DNA of 9,389 nucleotides from Verrucomicrobiota bacterium (GTDB lineage: Bacteria; Verrucomicrobiota; Verrucomicrobiia; Limisphaerales; CAZBKV01): positions 1 through 9,389 of the forward strand of contig JAGHDA010000464.1 of NCBI GenBank assembly GCA_021160185.1. Reading direction: 5' to 3'. Made by a program: the position numbers and the translations under genes. Position 1 is the stretch's first letter; each line of letters starts with the position of its first letter. The notes below the pieces were generated by a model, which was not told the DNA's origin, searched no databases, and was given only the letters and a program-made list of their open reading frames with translations. Positions 8,301 to 9,389 of this stretch are shown one piece after another.

Positions 8301-8542
8301 ACCACAAACAAGCCGTCCCGCGCATACCCGGCGTAGCCGCCGGGGCCCAGGGCGAACTCGGCCGCGCTGTTGTCGCGCCTGCCGATCTGCCAGAGAAGCT
8401 TCGCGCTCCCCGCCCGGACGGGAGCGGACAGCAAGAGCGCCGCCAGCAGGGCAAGAGGCAACGCCGATTCCACACGCCGCAACGCGCCGCAACGCGGGCG
8501 GACGACGCGGCGTCCCGAGGCAAGAATCTGGTCTGTGTTCAT
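5369..8542 (-). CDS. secreted GH92 alpha-mannosidase-like protein with N-terminal PL4-domain-III-like module
   Basis: GH92 enzymes are calcium-dependent exo-acting alpha-mannosidases that invert configuration. The 1057-residue product begins with a long Arg-rich n-region and a Leu/Ala core; cleavage is likely after PVRA (residue 44). Residues about 46-212 (LLWQIGRRDNSAAEF, VGRSDPKRDWPY, LVDLANTHPE, LYDWAGLEAP) resemble the carbohydrate-binding-like domain III of polysaccharide lyase family 4. A beta-rich linker runs to about 315. The GH92 part starts at ADYVDCLLGTG (Asp321) with FPGAAMPFGMVKLSPD, and continues through GCDAFWNTFW (647-656), FVEGNSWQYTW (Glu837, candidate general acid) and GDEDQGQMGAW (Asp937 and Asp939, candidate bases), ending in YIQRASWNGKPLDRPWI. 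ATG 8542 is chosen as the first in-frame ATG before the signal peptide; it has no clear Shine-Dalgarno. GTG at residue 24 would give a shorter signal peptide. Unusual residues are Asn653 where most family members have Asp (WDT), and GNQP (Gln896) for GNEP. Linkage specificity cannot be told. Confidence 0.9.
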   Translation of the reverse strand: MNTDQILASGRRVVRPRCGALRRVESALPLALLAALLLSAPVRAGSAKLLWQIGRRDNSAAEFALGPGGYAGYARDGLFVVGRSDPKRDWPYCHPGPADAWAGGRPHAFTIYFGLAERPSGACRLIVDLANTHPERPPQLAIDVNGRRFERACPPGGPDASIQGDAKAFREHVFTVEIPPDLLRPGLNRIRIVNAGPSWMLYDWAGLEAPASTRLAPANGAILDEAKVSPWLSRRRGRLVQELVARLSVVGDPGEVTLEADGLPPRRFRPDPGENTAVFFLPPVKKARTVRVALRAGGRLAAERTIEQKPARERTPADYVDCLLGTGSSRWMLFPGAAMPFGMVKLSPDNQRQSWKAGYEYTIRNIAGFSHIHSWTMGGLLTMPATGPLKIAPGPERDPDAGYRSRFRHETEIAKPGYYAVTLDDYGIRAELTASTRAGFQRYTFPKSDSARVLFDLKIETEYGYELLDAEIRRVSDTEIEGYAKQRGGRGAGWNEYTVHFVARLNKPFRSMGGWVNGRVLRDVRRIHGKGDVGCFLSFSTREGEKILLKTGISLVSVDQARLNLDTELSRFGWGFDAARAAARDVWNRLLGAIEVEGGSETDKVKFYSNMYRAYCARTIWSDVNGKYVDMCERVRQLPDPDSPVYGCDAFWNTFWNLNQLWILVHPRTAEKWVRSLLEIYDKGGWLPKGPTGIEYSSIMVASHEIALIVAAYQAGIRGFDAAKAYEAIRKIQTTPGRPHPGGGYVGNRQLASYMKLGYVPDEKGPVSNTLEYAYDDWCAAQLAKALGKEDDCRYFLKRSLNYRNVFDPLVGFVRRRRADGRWVRGFSPFDGRGFVEGNSWQYTWFVPHDAGGLIRLLGPTMFNDRLNAGLERSRGNRFNAAGDRMADYPINHGNQPNMQAAWLFNYSGKPWLTQKWVREILDVYYGSGPIDGYPGDEDQGQMGAWFVMSAMGLFQMDGGCAVHPVYEISSPLFERVTIRLDRRYYPGKRLVIEAPGVSRENRYIQRASWNGKPLDRPWIPQAELVKGGRLLLEVGSRPNPAWGGSLDAAPPSVPRD
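8475..8494. repeat. 10-bp perfect tandem repeat in the GH92 signal-peptide region
   Basis: The unit CGCCGCAACG occurs twice in direct succession (8475-8484 and 8485-8494), within codons for residues 17-23 of the GH92 protein, just before the hydrophobic signal-peptide core. Ten is not a multiple of three, so gain or loss of one unit would shift the reading frame between ATG 8542 and the mature protein. Confidence 0.7.
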
Positions 8543-8548
8543 GGAGCG

Positions 8549-8577
8549 ATCATGAACGCCGCGCGCGCGCCGCGCAA
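8549..8577 (-). promoter_or_regulatory. putative promoter for the GH92 gene
   Basis: Read on the - strand, TTGCGC (8577-8572) and CATGAT (8554-8549) are spaced by 17 nt, matching the -35 and -10 consensus at 3/6 and 4/6 positions. The -10 element ends only 6 nt before the start codon at 8542, so the transcript would begin at or next to the ATG. That fits the lack of a ribosome binding site. The spacer is a run of alternating GC. Confidence 0.3.
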
Positions 8578-8605
8578 GCCGTCCTTCCCCGAGCGAAATC
8601 CCGCC

Positions 8606-8651
8606 GCGGGAAAAGGCCGGGGCCCCGGACGCCCCCGCCCGCGGGAAAGGC
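8606..8651. repeat. direct repeat and palindrome in the divergent intergenic region
   Basis: GCGGGAAAAGGC (8606-8617) and GCGGGAAAGGC (8641-8651) are near-identical direct copies about 35 bp apart. The second abuts the putative -35 of the lipoprotein gene. Between them lies a perfect 12-bp palindrome, CCGGGGCCCCGG (8617-8628), and the first copy overlaps TCCCGC-C-GCGGGA. The arrangement looks like a regulator-binding region between two divergent genes, but GC-rich palindromes arise easily by chance here. Confidence 0.35.
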
Positions 8652-8680
8652 TTGACGAACCGGAGCGTTTGCTGTGGATT
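8652..8680 (+). promoter_or_regulatory. putative promoter for the small lipoprotein gene
   Basis: TTGACG (8652-8657) matches 5 of 6 bases of the -35 consensus, and TGGATT (8675-8680), a poor 3/6 match to the -10, follows after 17 nt. The start codon at 8690 lies 9 nt beyond, so the predicted transcript would have almost no leader. The strong -35 in a divergent gap is the main support. Confidence 0.4.
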
Positions 8681-8689
8681 CGAGGGACG

Positions 8690-9079
8690 ATGAGAGCAAA
8701 AGCAACGGCTTTGGCGACTATGTTGTGCCTGCTGGCGCTCACCGCCGGGTGTTACTCCACCGTCGAAGGCAGGACGAAGGTGGGCATTCCCTTTGTGCGA
8801 GACAAGATCGTGAGCCGCTACGAACGGCCTGTGAGCCAGGTCTTCAAAGCGGCCAAGGAGGTCCTCGCCTTCAACGGAACCTTGGTGGGAGAAAACACCA
8901 TCGCCAACACGCTCACGGCGAAGGTGGACAACAGCACCGTGTGGGTGAAAGTGGAAGAGGTGGAGCCGGGCGTCACCCAGGTCGCCACCCAGGCCCGCAC
9001 GAAGGGCTCCGGCGGGGATATCACCCTGGCCAGCGAGATCGACAAGCAGATCGCCCTCCGCCTGACGACGATGGAATAA
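8690..9079 (+). CDS. small secreted lipoprotein, possibly DUF3568-like
   Basis: The 129-residue product has a lipoprotein signal peptide: MRAK, a hydrophobic core and the lipobox LTAGC with Cys21 as the lipidation site, followed by Tyr-Ser, so an outer membrane destination is likely if Lol sorting applies. The mature part of about 109 residues (VGIPFVRDKIVSRYERPVSQ, VFKAAKEVLAFNG, NTIANTLTAKVDNSTVWVKVEEVEPGVTQVATQAR, ASEIDKQIALRL) alternates strand and helix without transmembrane segments. The pattern of an N-terminal helix followed by a KVDNSTVWVKVEE-type strand recalls small DUF3568-like lipoproteins, a family of unknown role; I am unsure of that match. ATG 8690 has GAGGG at 8682-8686, only 3 nt away, so translation may rely on it weakly or be leaderless. 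The frame stays open far upstream, but only as antisense to the GH92 gene. It diverges from the GH92 gene; no functional link is proven. Confidence 0.85.
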   Translation: MRAKATALATMLCLLALTAGCYSTVEGRTKVGIPFVRDKIVSRYERPVSQVFKAAKEVLAFNGTLVGENTIANTLTAKVDNSTVWVKVEEVEPGVTQVATQARTKGSGGDITLASEIDKQIALRLTTME

Positions 9080-9101
9080 CGCCCTCGCCCCGCGCCGTCC
9101 G

Positions 9102-9128
9102 GAGCCCGCCGGCCTTAAGACCGGGCTC
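9102..9128 (+). terminator. possible hairpin terminator after the lipoprotein gene
   Basis: GAGCCCG (9102-9108) and CGGGCTC (9122-9128) form a perfect 7-bp stem with a 13-nt loop that contains CTTAAG. It starts 22 nt after the lipoprotein stop. No T tract follows, so it would be a poor intrinsic terminator or a 3' end stabiliser. Confidence 0.4.
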
Positions 9129-9271
9129 GATGCGGGAAAGCGCGAAGGCGGCGCGTCCCCTTCTAACGATCGGGAAGCGCCGGGCGGACGGGGCGGCTTC
9201 CCAGGCGTCAACCTTCAGGCGCGGGAAGCAAGCGGCGGTCGGGAAGAAGGCCCGTCAGGACGTTTTCAGAA

Positions 9272-9292
9272 GCCGGCGCGCGGCGCGCCGGC
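9272..9292. repeat. near-perfect 21-bp GC palindrome
   Basis: GCCGGCGCGC (9272-9281) and GCGCGCCGGC (9283-9292) are exact reverse complements around a single central G. On the + strand GTTTG follows, and on the - strand TCTGAAAACG follows, so it could act as a terminator hairpin with a tight loop for a gene beyond the window, or be a protein-binding palindrome. Confidence 0.45.
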
Positions 9293-9389
9293 GTTTGCCG
9301 CGGCAGGTCGGACGCGTCGAGGTTTCTCCGCCGCCGAGTTCCTCGCCTCCCTGAAGCGGACGCTGCCGAAAGCCCGTCGCCCTTCCCAC

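Larger units (their letters stand above)
9080..9389. other. gene-free tail of the window
   Basis: No gene can be supported in these 310 bases. Frames stay open on both strands because stops are rare in GC-rich DNA, but none has a convincing start with a ribosome binding site or a recognisable product. The region holds two inverted repeats listed separately. A neighbouring gene may begin or end just past 9389. Confidence 0.6.

Noticed and set aside
5651..9079. A 1142-codon open frame on the + strand opposite the GH92 gene that runs in frame into the lipoprotein gene
   Set aside because: It is antisense to a well-recognised GH92 protein and has no family features before residue 1014. The lipoprotein's own lipobox signal peptide fixes its start at 8690; the rest is open because stops are rare in GC-rich DNA.
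8543..9211. N-terminal extension of the GH92 frame by 223 residues
   Set aside because: It is antisense to the lipoprotein gene and would bury the signal peptide in the middle of the protein; ATG 8542 precedes the signal peptide directly.
9130..9354. A 74-residue basic open frame (Arg/Lys/Ala-rich) on the + strand starting at ATG 9130
   Set aside because: There is no ribosome binding site, no recognisable motif, and the frame crosses two inverted repeats. A low-complexity basic product is what random GC-rich DNA yields. A real small gene cannot be fully excluded.
9080..9389. A + strand frame open to the window edge ending in GFSAAEFLASLKRTLPKARR
   Set aside because: The last 20 or so codons look gene-like, but no ATG, GTG or TTG start was found in that frame nearby and codon use upstream is irregular; the sequence ends before it can be judged.
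1..9389. CRISPR arrays, tRNA genes, insertion sequences, attachment sites
   Set aside because: I saw no spaced repeat array, no tRNA-like cloverleaf, no transposase or integrase and no terminal inverted repeats with target duplications.

Overview
This is a GC-rich bacterial chromosomal window with long stop-poor frames on both strands. The gene content points to a Gram-negative, glycan-degrading bacterium, most likely in the Planctomycetota/Verrucomicrobiota/Lentisphaerota neighbourhood. The clues are a Gfo/Idh/MocA oxidoreductase ending in PGWEI, a DUF4091/GH123-type glycosidase with a discoidin-like domain, a large secreted GH92 protein with a polysaccharide-lyase-4-like N-terminal domain, and LpxI, which implies lipid A and an outer membrane. 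The phylum is an inference from gene style, since no rRNA or marker gene is present.

Left part (1-3629, + strand): the tail of a Gfo/Idh/MocA oxidoreductase (to 221), a secreted GH123/DUF4091-like hydrolase (254-2734) and lpxI (2787-3614) run in the same direction with gaps of 32 and 52 nt. They end at an intrinsic terminator whose stem overlaps the lpxI stop codon, so they look like one transcription unit that joins glycan processing to a lipid A step.

Middle (3630-5368): a separately transcribed 6-phosphogluconate dehydrogenase gene (gnd) with its own putative promoter and a 128-nt upstream gap. It is followed by a perfect 12-bp hairpin in the gap between convergent genes.

Right part (5369-9389): a 1057-residue GH92 alpha-mannosidase-like protein on the - strand diverges from a small lipoprotein gene (8690-9079, + strand). 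The 147-bp divergent gap carries short palindromes, a direct repeat and weak promoter-like matches placed so close to both start codons that leaderless transcripts are possible. The last 310 bp hold two inverted repeats and no gene that can be supported.

Taken together, the two secreted glycosidases and the oxidoreductase suggest breakdown of complex amino-sugar- or mannose-containing glycans, with gnd (pentose phosphate pathway) and lpxI as housekeeping genes nearby. No clearly novel defence, mobile or RNA system was seen. The most unusual points are the GH92 protein's changed active-site motifs (WNT for WDT, GNQP for GNEP), its fused N-terminal domain, and lpxI lying in a glycan-related operon.
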